The notes: generated from the sequence alone by a model not told the origin. 64,000 nt of DNA from Ruminococcus flavefaciens (GCF_900116855.1 NZ_UETD01000009.1:1-64000), one strand, 5' to 3'. Positions 16,940-25,339 are shown, counted from the stretch's first letter. Numbers and translations are program-made.

Positions 16940-18225
16940 TATTCAAAACAACTCCTGATAAGTTCTATTATGATATCCTGCTGTTCGGGGGTCATCTTAT
17001 TGTCACTGGGGAGACACAGTCCCCTCTCAAAAATGTCAGCACCGATATCCGTAGCCTCGCCGCGGTCGATATAGGCATTGGACTGACCTCTGCCGTTTCC
17101 GCTTACGGTAACAAAGCCGTTCATACGGTAGATAGGCTGCATATGCATAGGCTTCCAGATAGGACGTCCCTCAGCATTGAAGCTTGCCAGAGTCTCAAGT
17201 ATCTCCGTGGGGCAGCTCTTGCCCTTTTCGGGGATGTAGAGAGCCTCGTTCTCTCCTCTGACCTGTCTGCACATCGCATCCTTGTCGATGAGGAGACAGC
17301 TGAGCCAGAAATTGGGAGAGCTGTTCTTCTCGTCGAAAGGGTTCATAGTAACGGGGAGACCCTTCAGTCCCTCCTTATAACGTTCATATATAGCCTTTTT
17401 CTGAGCGATATGCTCGTCGAGAAAGTTCATCTGACCGCGGATAACGCCTGCGATGATATTGGACATACGGTAGTTATAGCCGATCTCCTCATGCTGATAC
17501 CACGGAGCCGCCTCTCTTGACTGAGTAGACCACTTGCGTACCTTGTCGGCGTCGTCCTTGCTGTCTGTCAGGAACATACCGCCCGATGAACCTGTGATTA
17601 TCTTGTTTCCGTTGAAGCTGATGGCGCTGTAATCACCGAAGCAGCCTGTTTCCCTGCCCTTGTATGTAGCTCCGAATGACTCGGCAGCATCCTCTATGAT
17701 GAGAGCACCGTGCTTGTCACAGACAGCGCGTATCTCATCTATCTTAGCGGGAACGCCGTAAAGGTGAACAAGAACGACGAGCTTTACATCGGGATAGAGC
17801 TCAAAAGCCTTTTCCAGAGCCTCGGGGCTCATATTCCATGTGTCACGCTCCGTATCAATAAAAACGGCTTCACCATCTTCATATGCAACGGGATTGATAG
17901 TAGCATCAAAAGTCATATCAGCACAGAATACTTTATGACCCTGAAGCGTACCGCAATTCGGCTTAGCCTGTCCGTAGAGCTTTTCGCCTGCAAGCTTTGT
18001 AGCAAGATGAAGTGAAGCTGTTCCGCAGGAAAGAGCAACGGCATATTTCATGCCTGCGTACTGTGCAACGAGCTTTTCTACCTCGTTGATATTCTCTCCC
18101 GCTGTAGTTATCCAGTTTTTCTCGAATGCATCATTGACCCATTTCTGTTCATCTCCGTGCATGGTAGGAGATGAGAGCCAGACCTTTTTGTCAAAAGGTC
18201 TGATATCGTTCTTGTTTACAAACAT
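16939..18225 (-). CDS. DegT/DnrJ/EryC1/StrS-family aminotransferase
   Basis: 428 aa PLP-dependent sugar aminotransferase. ALSCGTASLHLA is the substrate/PLP-binding start, VVLVHLYGVPAKIDEI and IIEDAAESFGATYKG the Asp-containing PLP pocket, and ISFNGNKIITGSSGG carries the Schiff-base Lys. It converts a 4-keto or 3-keto nucleotide sugar to the amino sugar, as in PglE/LegC-type pathways. It is first in the operon, followed with 1-nt overlap by the PglC-like transferase. The matching dehydratase of a bacillosamine pathway (PglF) is not in the window; RfbB's product is an alternative substrate. Confidence 0.88.
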   Translation of the reverse strand: MFVNKNDIRPFDKKVWLSSPTMHGDEQKWVNDAFEKNWITTAGENINEVEKLVAQYAGMKYAVALSCGTASLHLATKLAGEKLYGQAKPNCGTLQGHKVFCADMTFDATINPVAYEDGEAVFIDTERDTWNMSPEALEKAFELYPDVKLVVLVHLYGVPAKIDEIRAVCDKHGALIIEDAAESFGATYKGRETGCFGDYSAISFNGNKIITGSSGGMFLTDSKDDADKVRKWSTQSREAAPWYQHEEIGYNYRMSNIIAGVIRGQMNFLDEHIAQKKAIYERYKEGLKGLPVTMNPFDEKNSSPNFWLSCLLIDKDAMCRQVRGENEALYIPEKGKSCPTEILETLASFNAEGRPIWKPMHMQPIYRMNGFVTVSGNGRGQSNAYIDRGEATDIGADIFERGLCLPSDNKMTPEQQDIIIELIRSCFE

Positions 18226-18346
18226 CGGATTACCTTCTTATATGTATTTTTTATTCGCCGCGGCAGGTACATCCTGCCGTTGAGGCGGAGTGATCAGTCA
18301 TCATTTTAACTAATTATTTTACTAATAGTTATACAGTCACAAATAT

Positions 18347-18375
18347 ATTATACTATCTATCCGCCGAAAAATCAA
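18347..18375 (-). promoter_or_regulatory. Promoter of the polysaccharide operon
   Basis: Minus strand TTGATT (18375-18370), 17-bp spacer, perfect TATAAT (18352-18347). A leader of about 115 nt precedes the aminotransferase ATG. All genes down to rfbC are collinear with gaps of at most about 50 nt, so this promoter could serve the full 16.6 kb. Confidence 0.75.
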
Positions 18376-18606
18376 TACCCAAAATGTGGGGCTTACCTCT
18401 TTTTTAAAAAAATTCGTCAAAATAGACAAGTATTGTATTATTTCATTACAGATGGCAACAGATGTACTATTAAAGAACTCACTGCATCATTTGGAATATA
18501 CATTCTGTATATTAGCAATAGTGCTTTACATCCGCAACAGACGTAATTTTCATAAATATGCTCCCCTGCCCGATGACCTCTGTCAGGAACGAATAAACCT
18601 TTTATA

Positions 18607-18635
18607 TTGCTTTTCCACAAAGAATGTGATATAAT
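18607..18635 (+). promoter_or_regulatory. Promoter of the nucleotidyltransferase-family gene
   Basis: TTGCTT (18607-18612), 17-bp spacer, TATAAT (18630-18635), 30 bp before the ATG. With the divergent operon promoter at 18347 it explains the 440-bp gap 18226-18665. The ~230 bp between the two promoters is AT-rich and shows no ORF with a ribosome site. Confidence 0.75.
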
Positions 18636-18665
18636 CACATTATCAGCCGAAGGAGTGATAATGAT

Positions 18666-19796
18666 ATGAATACCGAATACAATGATATGATATATCTGGT
18701 TGCCTGTGCTGTCAATTCACAGGTCCCCGACAAGGACAGAGTTTCCGCCATGGACCTCGATTCACTGTACAAAGCCTGCAAGTGGCATACTCTCAGAGCC
18801 ACCGTATTCACCGCACTGAAAAGTGCAGGAACAGAGCACAGCGATTTCTTTCAGGCATACAACAAGGCTGTCAGGAAAAATATCCTCTTTGATTCGGAGC
18901 GAGAAGCTATCACCTCGGAAATGGAAAAACAGGGCATCTGGTATCTCCCGCTGAAAGGCGCCATACTGAAGGAGCTCTATCCGCAGATAGGAATGCGCGA
19001 GATGTCTGACAACGACATACTATATGACTCCTCAAGGCAGAACGACCTGAAGAATATCATGCTTTCACGCGGATATACCGCCGAAAGCGTGGGAGATAGC
19101 TACACCGACGTCTATAAGAAGCCCCCCGTGCTTAATATGGAAATGCACAGAGCGCTATTCCTTTTCGGTCATGACGAAAAGCTTTTCAGATACTACGAAG
19201 ACATGAGCAGGCTCATGAAAAGAGATGATGACAAGCAATACGGCTATCACTTCTCCGATGAGGACTTCTATGTATATATGACCGCCCATGAGTACCGCCA
19301 TCACATCGGCGGCGGCACGGGGATACGCTCACTTGTGGACTGCTATGTATTCATGAAAGCCAAGGAAGGAACCATCGACAAAAGCTATATCGCAGAGCAG
19401 TTCAGACAGCTCGGCATAGAGGATTACGCTCAGAAGCGTCTTTCGCTGGCGATGAAGCTTTTCTCCTCAGCAGATACCCTGTCTCTTACAGAGAGCGAGG
19501 AGGAAGAGCTGAAACATTACCTGCGGTTCGGCACCTACGGCACTATTAACAACGTGGGTGAAAGCAGCATAAAAAGATACGTCGAAAAGTCAGGCAGCCA
19601 CTCCAAAGCAGGCTTCATAATGTCAAGGCTTTTCCCCAGCATGGAGTTCATGAAGCACCACTATCCTTTTTTCTACAAGACAAAGGTACTGCTTCCTGTG
19701 GGCTATGTATGGCGCTGGATAAAAGGTCTGTCAGTAAACCGCGACAAATTCAGAGCGGAGATGAAAGCACTGAAAAAGATCGATAAAAAGAAATGA
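18666..19796 (+). CDS. Nucleotidyltransferase-fold protein (NTP_transf_5 family)
   Basis: 376 aa cytoplasmic protein. The segment WYLPLKGAILKELYPQIGMREMSDNDILYD at about residues 97-126 has the order Gly-x-acidic-x-acidic seen in the NTP_transf_5 family of uncharacterised nucleotidyltransferases (LKG...R.M.D.D.L). Such genes are frequent next to surface-polysaccharide and lantibiotic-like loci. The biochemical function is not established. AGGAG at 18651-18655 precedes the ATG. The gene is divergent from the polysaccharide operon, has its own promoter and ends at a strong terminator, so it is monocistronic. Confidence 0.75.
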   Translation: MNTEYNDMIYLVACAVNSQVPDKDRVSAMDLDSLYKACKWHTLRATVFTALKSAGTEHSDFFQAYNKAVRKNILFDSEREAITSEMEKQGIWYLPLKGAILKELYPQIGMREMSDNDILYDSSRQNDLKNIMLSRGYTAESVGDSYTDVYKKPPVLNMEMHRALFLFGHDEKLFRYYEDMSRLMKRDDDKQYGYHFSDEDFYVYMTAHEYRHHIGGGTGIRSLVDCYVFMKAKEGTIDKSYIAEQFRQLGIEDYAQKRLSLAMKLFSSADTLSLTESEEEELKHYLRFGTYGTINNVGESSIKRYVEKSGSHSKAGFIMSRLFPSMEFMKHHYPFFYKTKVLLPVGYVWRWIKGLSVNRDKFRAEMKALKKIDKKK

Positions 19797-19802
19797 TATC
19801 AA

Positions 19803-19835
19803 GGGAGACCATTCTCGGGAAAGGTCTCCCTTTTT
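19803..19835 (+). terminator. Intrinsic terminator
   Basis: GGGAGACC (19803-19810) / GGTCTCCC (19823-19830) followed by TTTTT. Confidence 0.88.
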
Positions 19836-19894
19836 ATATTGCAAACTACCGTATATCTGCTGTTTAATAAATTGTAAATTTTAGTTTTGGTCTC

Positions 19895-19923
19895 TTGATT
19901 TTTTCATTTAAATATTATATAAT
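19895..19923 (+). promoter_or_regulatory. Promoter of the dockerin repeat protein
   Basis: TTGATT (19895-19900), 17-bp spacer, TATAAT (19918-19923), 32 bp before the ATG; ribosome site GGAGG at 19942-19946. Confidence 0.78.
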
Positions 19924-19955
19924 GCTATCATCATGATATATGGAGGGATCAATTT

Positions 19956-21767
19956 ATGATCAAAAAAATGATAGCAGCAATGTCAGCTGCAGCAATTATG
20001 TGTTCCTGTGCCGCTTACAGCAGCGGCGCGTACAGAATTCCCGATGCCTTTGCGGCAGAGCAGTCACCCGAGCAGTCGGAGACCTGTGGGGTAATGGTCT
20101 CTATCGTAGCTCCCAATTACACACTTCCCGATGGCATTACCGCCAAAATCGTGGAAGTCAGGGGTGAGGAGCGCACTGTCCTTGAGGAATGGGACCCTAA
20201 AACGGTCTCCGTAAAAGAGATCAAGGGTCTCGAGTACAGCGACGACGTCAGCTACAAGCTGACCACCGAGGGGCTTCCCGAGGATTACTGTCTCCCTGCG
20301 GAAACGGATATTGTCCTCAAGGAAAAAGGCTATACCGACAAGATAGTTCTCTGCGGATACGCCATCACTGATTATCCCGGCTTCCTTATCCGTTATGACA
20401 CAGGCAAAGAGCTCCATTTCAACATTTCCTATGTCCTTTCAAAAAGCTCCTATTCTACTATCACGGACGCCAGAGATACGGATATAATAAAGGACTACTG
20501 CATAGTTGACGACAACGGATTCAGATACCTGAACTCACTGCCCGACAAGTCAGATGAATTATTTTCTACCTATACCGAAGATGAATTCATTGTCCCCGAC
20601 GGTCACTACACAGCAAAAGTCGAACTCGCAGATGGTTACAGATTTTTAAAGAAATACAGTGACTCTGCAAGAACCATAAATAAGCAGAAGAATATACCTC
20701 TGGATTATTTTTCCTCCGACCTTTCCGAAGGCATTTCATTTAACGTAGAACACGGATATCCCGACAAGGCGCTGGATTTCTTCATAGAGAGCGAGCCCAC
20801 CGAAGAAAACAGCTGCTCCGCCGATATTTCCGTAGTCGACGCAGAGACAGGAGAACCTATAAACGGCTGTACTGTTGAGCTTGACATGCACGCTCCGCCA
20901 TTATTCGGAAAAATGAGGTGGGTAACTGCGGACGATAAGCCCATGAAGCTTGACGCCCTCTATAATTTGAATGAGACCTATAATTTCAGGATCATCAACT
21001 CTCCCATGTGCTATGAACCCTCGGGAGAGACCTCATTCAGATTTGAAGCCTACGGTGAGCACGCAGACGCTGTGATAAAGCTGAAGCGCATCATGACCGA
21101 TGAGGAAGCTGCCGCCATAGAACAGGTAGTCCTTCCCGATGAGGACCCCGTCCCCACAGACAGCGAACACTGTGCAGTCACCGTGGGAGTCTTTGACCAG
21201 AGAACAAAAGGCACTGTCCTGCCCACTACGGTACATCTTGTTGAGTATATAGACGGTGACAGAGCCAACCGGCAGGAGCTGGCAAGCTGGGAGGCAAGCG
21301 AGGAGCCTGTCAAGACTATAACCGATATCGAATACCATGAAGGATCAAAATACTACATCACATTCAATAATGATGATCTGTTCTCCGGCAACTATGTCAA
21401 CGAGGGCAGAAAGATCCTCTATTTCAGAAAAGGCGGAGATACCGATAAGATAGCAGTTCCAATGTATAATCAAGGAAACGCTGATAACCTGGACGCATCC
21501 TGCATTTTCTATGAATCAACAACAGGTCATGATGTGTCATACTCAATAGATTCCTTCAATTCAAACGAAGACATTCTTGAAAGCTCGGGAGTTTATGACG
21601 ATAAGGGCTACAGATACAGCTTTACACAAAGGTTTTTCACTGACAATATCGGTGCAGGCAACCTTCCCGACGGAGAATACACTCTTAAATGTGTTCCCGC
21701 AGAAAACTACAGATTTATCCCAAACAGCAGTCAGTGTCTGGCAATACGCATGATAACGAAAAAATAG
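19956..21767 (+). CDS. Secreted two-repeat protein, N-terminal part (ends at an in-frame TAG)
   Basis: 603 aa. The Sec-type signal peptide is MIKKMIAAMSAAAIMCSCA with likely cleavage near AFAAEQ. The mature part has a long beta-rich unit that occurs twice: residues from about CGVMVSIVAPN and again from HCAVTVGVFDQ. Each unit includes a LPDGxYT-type block and a block ending in ISVVDAxTGE, which resembles a Cna-B/carboxypeptidase-regulatory beta-sandwich. The second unit is cut by TAG at 21765-21767; the same frame then continues without further stops into the missing remainder and a dockerin. Ligand or substrate is unknown; an extracellular cellulosome-associated scaffold or binding protein is likely. 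Confidence 0.8.
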   Translation: MIKKMIAAMSAAAIMCSCAAYSSGAYRIPDAFAAEQSPEQSETCGVMVSIVAPNYTLPDGITAKIVEVRGEERTVLEEWDPKTVSVKEIKGLEYSDDVSYKLTTEGLPEDYCLPAETDIVLKEKGYTDKIVLCGYAITDYPGFLIRYDTGKELHFNISYVLSKSSYSTITDARDTDIIKDYCIVDDNGFRYLNSLPDKSDELFSTYTEDEFIVPDGHYTAKVELADGYRFLKKYSDSARTINKQKNIPLDYFSSDLSEGISFNVEHGYPDKALDFFIESEPTEENSCSADISVVDAETGEPINGCTVELDMHAPPLFGKMRWVTADDKPMKLDALYNLNETYNFRIINSPMCYEPSGETSFRFEAYGEHADAVIKLKRIMTDEEAAAIEQVVLPDEDPVPTDSEHCAVTVGVFDQRTKGTVLPTTVHLVEYIDGDRANRQELASWEASEEPVKTITDIEYHEGSKYYITFNNDDLFSGNYVNEGRKILYFRKGGDTDKIAVPMYNQGNADNLDASCIFYESTTGHDVSYSIDSFNSNEDILESSGVYDDKGYRYSFTQRFFTDNIGAGNLPDGEYTLKCVPAENYRFIPNSSQCLAIRMITKK

Positions 21768-22424
21768 CCCATCGATTACATTGCAAATAACGCAGCTAAC
21801 GGCGAAAACGGTTTTCGCTTCAAGGTCGAGAACGGTATCACGGATGGTCCCATACATCTGATGGTCGAGGCAAAGCCAACTGCGGAAACAGCCTCCTCAG
21901 CCAGCATCTCTGTCGTAGACGCGAAAACAGGTGAAACCGTCAAGGGCATAACAGGCGAGCTTATAGGAGGCAGCATCGATACAAATGATCTGCTCAAATG
22001 GAATACCTCAGATACTCCCGTAATGACATTCGACAATCTTATTTATATCAATAAAAAATACGGCATTACACTTTATAACGTCCCCGACGAGTATAAAAAG
22101 CCATATACCGAGGCATTCAGCTTTAATGGATACGGCGAACATAAGGATATCGTCATAGAGCTGGAGCCTGCTTATACTATGGGCGATATCAACGATGACG
22201 GGGCAGTGGATTCAGTTGACGCTTCGGCTGTTCTTTCATACTACGCAAAAATATCCACCGATAAGGAGGGCGGCTTTGACGACAGACAGCGGAAGGCAGC
22301 AGATGTTGACCGCAACAGTGTTATCGACGCCATAGACGCATCCAATATCCTCGCATACTACGCTTATCTCTCTACTGTAAAGGAAGAACCCATGAACATG
22401 GAGACCTACATGACTTCCAACTGA
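21768..22424 (+). pseudogene. C-terminal remainder with dockerin, in frame after TAG
   Basis: The frame of the upstream gene stays open here. The first residues, PIDY, align with PLDY in the first repeat; the TAG falls where that repeat has Ile. The rest completes the second repeat (SISVVDAKTGE, YGEHKDIVIEL) and ends in a dockerin with two calcium-binding segments, GDINDDGAVDSVDAS and ADVDRNSVIDAIDAS, the latter followed by YYAYLS. The first Met (21861) has no ribosome site, so independent translation is unlikely. The locus is therefore a single gene carrying a nonsense mutation, a read-through gene, or a base-call error. Confidence 0.75.
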
Positions 22425-22436
22425 CAGAATACAGAA

Positions 22437-22462
22437 AGCCACTCCCGAGGGAGTGGCTTTCT
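22437..22462 (+). terminator. Terminator of the dockerin gene
   Basis: Perfect 10-bp stem AGCCACTCCC (22437-22446) / GGGAGTGGCT (22449-22458) with a 2-nt loop and a short T-rich tail. Confidence 0.8.
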
Positions 22463-22543
22463 ATTGAGCGATAATGTCAGCAAAGCTGCCTTATCAGACG
22501 TCTAAGATATAAACCTGATATTGATACATATATTTATAATATG

Positions 22544-22577
22544 CACAAAACAATGCTGATTCATTGACTTTTTTGTG
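22544..22577 (-). terminator. Weak terminator-like hairpin after the 12-codon ORF
   Basis: Minus-strand CACAAAA-(4-nt bulge)-CAATG pairs with CATTG-TTTTGTG around a 6-nt loop, giving a T-rich 3' arm. It follows the small ORF stop by about 20 nt. The plus-strand -35 box for the regulator gene lies inside it. Confidence 0.4.
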
Positions 22578-22592
22578 TTAATCTGTTATAAT
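22564..22592 (+). promoter_or_regulatory. Promoter of the LytTR two-component genes
   Basis: TTGACT (22564-22569), 17-bp spacer, TATAAT (22587-22592). The resulting ~240-nt leader crosses the oppositely oriented peptide ORF and both LytTR-type sites before the ATG at 22839, which lacks an obvious ribosome site. Confidence 0.65.
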
Positions 22593-22597
22593 TATTA

Positions 22598-22636
22598 TCA
22601 TCCAAACAAAAAATCTATAATTGTTGACCAAGTCAT
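22598..22636 (-). CDS. Putative 12-residue peptide gene (MTWSTIIDFLFG)
   Basis: ATG at 22636, stop TGA at 22600-22598, preceded by a perfect AGGAGG (22650-22645) at an 8-nt spacing. The product MTWSTIIDFLFG is hydrophobic with a central Asp and needs no signal peptide. Upstream on the same strand are a TATACT -10 (22692-22687) and two LytTR-type sites, the arrangement used by AgrA-activated phenol-soluble-modulin genes in staphylococci. No maturation or export gene is adjacent. It is convergent with, and antisense to, the leader of the two-component genes. Expression is unproven; a chance ORF remains possible, but the ribosome site and promoter geometry argue against it. Confidence 0.5.
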   Translation of the reverse strand: MTWSTIIDFLFG

Positions 22637-22686
22637 TTTTGTTACCTCCTGCGCGTTTCGGGGAACTCTCCCCCTGCTGTGATCAT

Positions 22687-22753
22687 AGTATATCCCATTT
22701 TTGCAAGATCGGATACAGGATCGGAGTAAACAGCACTTTTTCAGGAGTGAACG
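22687..22753 (-). promoter_or_regulatory. LytTR-type activated promoter of the peptide ORF
   Basis: Two direct copies of the site reading GTTCACTCC/GTTTACTCC on the minus strand (plus-strand GGAGTGAACG at 22744 and GGAGTAAACA at 22723), exactly 21 bp apart. The TATACT -10 lies 30 bp from the proximal site and there is no good -35 box, as expected for activator-dependent LytTR promoters. Confidence 0.6.
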
Positions 22754-22838
22754 AACATGATAAACTTTGTAATCTAAGTAATACTATATTCAGAAAGGGG
22801 AACGATCTGCCGCCTTAACGGCTGTATATCGAATTATT

Positions 22839-23549
22839 ATGAGAATTGCAATTTGTGACGACAAAATGATACTCCACGAAGAACTCAAAAAGTATCTCGA
22901 TCAGTATTCTGTCAACAGAAACGTGATCATCAACTGTGATGACTACACCAACGGTTTTGACCTGCTGAAAAGCAATATCGAATACGATATAATCTTCATG
23001 GACTACCAGATGGAAGGCATCGACGGACTTGAGACCTCAAGGCAGATAAGAAAAAACAAAATCGATACCACCATCATTTTCCTTACCAGCTATCCAAATA
23101 TCGTTTTTGATACCTTTGAGGTAAACGCATACCGCTTCCTCGTAAAGCCCATAAACTACGAAAAACTGTCAGCGGCACTGGACGATTTTCTTGCCGCCCA
23201 TGACGACAGCAACTTCATCCTCATCAAAAGCGATGAGGTGAACAGGCGCATCAATATCGACGATATCGTTTATATCGAGGCGGATAATAAGTACTGCTAT
23301 ATCCGTACCACCGACGATAATATCAATTATAAGAGAACGCTTTCCGAGATAGAAAAGCTGGTGCCCGATGACAGGTTCTTCAGGAGCCACCGCACCTATC
23401 TTGTGGGATTCAGGCATATAGTTTCCCATACGTCCACAGATATCCTGTTCGACAACAAGGAACGCGCTCTGATAAGCAAGCTGAAGCTGACACCATTCAA
23501 AAAGGCTTTTACCGATTACATCAAGCGCTATAACTTTGAAAAGTGGTGA
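22839..23549 (+). CDS. LytTR-family response regulator (AgrA-like)
   Basis: 236 aa. The receiver domain (1-120) starts MRIAICDD with the acidic pair, has the phospho-acceptor Asp in IIFMDYQMEG and the Lys in FLVKP. The LytTR DNA-binding domain (about 140-236) shows IVYIEADNKYCYIRT and FFRSHRTYLVG. LytTR regulators bind paired direct repeats about 21 bp apart, which is what is found on both sides of this gene pair. It is co-transcribed with the sensor kinase (5-nt gap). No Shine-Dalgarno sequence is visible before the ATG, so leader-dependent translation is possible. Confidence 0.9.
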   Translation: MRIAICDDKMILHEELKKYLDQYSVNRNVIINCDDYTNGFDLLKSNIEYDIIFMDYQMEGIDGLETSRQIRKNKIDTTIIFLTSYPNIVFDTFEVNAYRFLVKPINYEKLSAALDDFLAAHDDSNFILIKSDEVNRRINIDDIVYIEADNKYCYIRTTDDNINYKRTLSEIEKLVPDDRFFRSHRTYLVGFRHIVSHTSTDILFDNKERALISKLKLTPFKKAFTDYIKRYNFEKW

Positions 23550-23553
23550 CGCC

Positions 23554-24852
23554 ATGGTGATCTCGGTACTGACATTTGCTGTATGCTTTCTGCTCCGCTC
23601 GCTGATAGTTCAGCTCACCTGCATTTTTCTCGGATACAAGGAGAAAAATCCCCGTGTCGTTGACATAGGGCTCATAGCACTGATAGTGCTGCCCAACGTA
23701 CTGATGCTGTATGCACATAACATCACCTCAGTGGCAGTAAAGCTGGCAATAATCATAGCCTACTATATCGGGTGTTTCTTCCTTTATACGGCAATATACA
23801 GAAAGATAAACCTGAAGATACTGTACATATACCTGCTCACCATAAACACTCCGCAGATATATGCCAACATCACAAAGCAGATATTCTCTGAAAACAGGTA
23901 CTCAGACCTGCTGGCATTCCTTCTCGAAGCGCTGGTTCTGGGCAGTATACTCATCTACATCAAGCGGAAAAAGTATGAGGTCTTTGTTCAGCATCTTGTG
24001 GAGGCTCTCCCCAAAAAGCTGTATATCCTCGTGCTGGGACTCACTTATATTGCTTCCATATTCGTAATGGGCTCTACCAGACCCAATCACGATCTCTATG
24101 TACGGGTGCTGCTCATCCCGTCAATGATCGGACTTATGATCGTACTTTTCTCCATAATCAGGACAAGTATATCCGAGACCGAAAAAACGCTCAGTGTGAA
24201 TATACTCTCAAAGCAGATCGAGAACCAGATCGAATACTACAATAAGATCAACAGCATATACGACGAATTCAGATGCTTCAGGCACGACTTCAAAAACCAT
24301 ATCCTCTGCCTGAGAAGTCTTATCTCCGCAGGAGAGACAGAAAGAGCCATCGAGTATATGAACGAGATAGAGGTGCTCTCCTCTGTTGAGAAGAAAAAAT
24401 TCGACACGGGCAACATCATCGTTGACGCCCTGCTCAGCGACAAGAGCGAAAAGGCTCTTGCCTCGAATACACGCCTTGATTTCAAGGGATTTGTTCCCAC
24501 ATCAGGCATAAGCAACGCAGATCTTTGCATAATCATCGCCAACGCCGTTGACAACGCCATAGAAGCCTGCGCCAAGGACAGCAGCAATGAAGAAAAGGTC
24601 ATAACCGCCAATGCCGACTTCAAAAGAGGTTATTTCTTCTTCAGGATCAGCAATCCCATGTTTGAAAAAGTAAAGATAAACGACAAGAACAAGGTAGTCA
24701 CCTCAAAGGAGGACAAGAGCCGCCACGGCTTCGGAGTCTCCAACATCGTGAGAGTTGCCAATAAATACAACGGCTCAGCGGAAATATCCGCAGATGACGG
24801 CGTATTTACCCTTGACGTCCAGCTGCTCCTCGACAGCAGCATAGAAGCATAA
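23554..24852 (+). CDS. GHKL-type sensor histidine kinase (AgrC-like)
   Basis: 432 aa from the ATG at 23554; an in-frame TTG at 23536 would overlap the regulator and is not preferred. About six or seven N-terminal helices span residues 1-205. Next comes RCFRHDFKNHILCLRSLI with the phospho-accepting His in the AgrC/ComD-style RHDxxN box. The ATPase has NADLCIIIANAVDNAIEAC (N box) and SRHGFGVSNIV (G box). AgrC-type kinases sense extracellular peptides through the membrane domain. No AgrB/AgrD-like genes adjoin it; the 12-residue ORF on the other strand is the only peptide candidate. Confidence 0.9.
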   Translation: MVISVLTFAVCFLLRSLIVQLTCIFLGYKEKNPRVVDIGLIALIVLPNVLMLYAHNITSVAVKLAIIIAYYIGCFFLYTAIYRKINLKILYIYLLTINTPQIYANITKQIFSENRYSDLLAFLLEALVLGSILIYIKRKKYEVFVQHLVEALPKKLYILVLGLTYIASIFVMGSTRPNHDLYVRVLLIPSMIGLMIVLFSIIRTSISETEKTLSVNILSKQIENQIEYYNKINSIYDEFRCFRHDFKNHILCLRSLISAGETERAIEYMNEIEVLSSVEKKKFDTGNIIVDALLSDKSEKALASNTRLDFKGFVPTSGISNADLCIIIANAVDNAIEACAKDSSNEEKVITANADFKRGYFFFRISNPMFEKVKINDKNKVVTSKEDKSRHGFGVSNIVRVANKYNGSAEISADDGVFTLDVQLLLDSSIEA

Positions 24853-24856
24853 ATAT

Positions 24857-24884
24857 AAAAAAGACTTCCGCGGAAGTCTTTTTT
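24857..24884. terminator. Bidirectional terminator between the kinase and GyrI-like genes
   Basis: Perfect palindrome AAGACTTCCG/CGGAAGTCTT (24861-24880) flanked by A-tract and T-tract, serving both convergent genes. Confidence 0.88.
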
Positions 24885-24886
24885 CA

Positions 24887-25339
24887 TTATAAAATGTTGT
24901 AGTTTATGCCTATATATATGTCGATTATGCAGTCCTCCGCACTTTTCTCGTCACCGCGCACGACAACATAATAGGGAGCTGTCACAGGCTCAAGGTGACA
25001 TTCGCTGATATAATCGGTCAGCTTCTTCTCCGTAGAGCCGATCTTACCGATCCCGCCCTCATGTCTGATGGTGACAGCATTGATCAGCTTGAAGCAGGGC
25101 TTGTATTCAAATCCTCCGAAGTGGCTTATCTCCCCCCTCACAGGTATCATCATCTCTGTGATCTGTTGGTTTTCCAACGAGTGTCTTGTAAAGATGATAT
25201 TGTCGTTTACCTCCAGATCCAGAGCGTGGATATTGTCAGAGGCGTACCTGATAAATTTGAATATGTCTGCGTTTTCAACGTTTTTCCTGCATATCACAAG
25301 ATTGTTCCGTGACAGCATCTGATTTTTCAGTATCTGCAA
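24887..25339 (-). CDS. GyrI-like / effector-binding domain protein
   Basis: 150 aa, cytoplasmic. The C-terminal two thirds show the GyrI-like/AraC effector-binding pattern: NAVTIRHEGGIGKIG, then a helix, then LEPVTAPYYVVV and a terminal DIYIGI strand. No DNA-binding domain is attached, so it may be a stand-alone small-molecule-binding or antagonist protein. The start is TTG at 25339 with an AGGAGG-class site (25347-25353); no ATG gives this spacing. It is preceded by the second paired LytTR-type site, so it is likely controlled by the adjacent AgrA-like regulator. Confidence 0.7.
   Translation of the reverse strand: MQILKNQMLSRNNLVICRKNVENADIFKFIRYASDNIHALDLEVNDNIIFTRHSLENQQITEMMIPVRGEISHFGGFEYKPCFKLINAVTIRHEGGIGKIGSTEKKLTDYISECHLEPVTAPYYVVVRGDEKSAEDCIIDIYIGINYNIL

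Noticed and set aside
22441-22500. Partial copy of the left-edge structured repeat (ATGTCAGCAAAGCTG near 22475)
   Set aside because: Only one short segment matches and the neighbouring stems are missing.
23536-23553. TTG at 23536 as start of the sensor kinase
   Set aside because: It would overlap the regulator gene by 14 nt without a ribosome site; the ATG at 23554 follows the regulator stop by 4 nt.
24887-25339. AraC- or MerR-type transcription factor
   Set aside because: Only the effector-binding part is present; no helix-turn-helix region fits within 150 residues.
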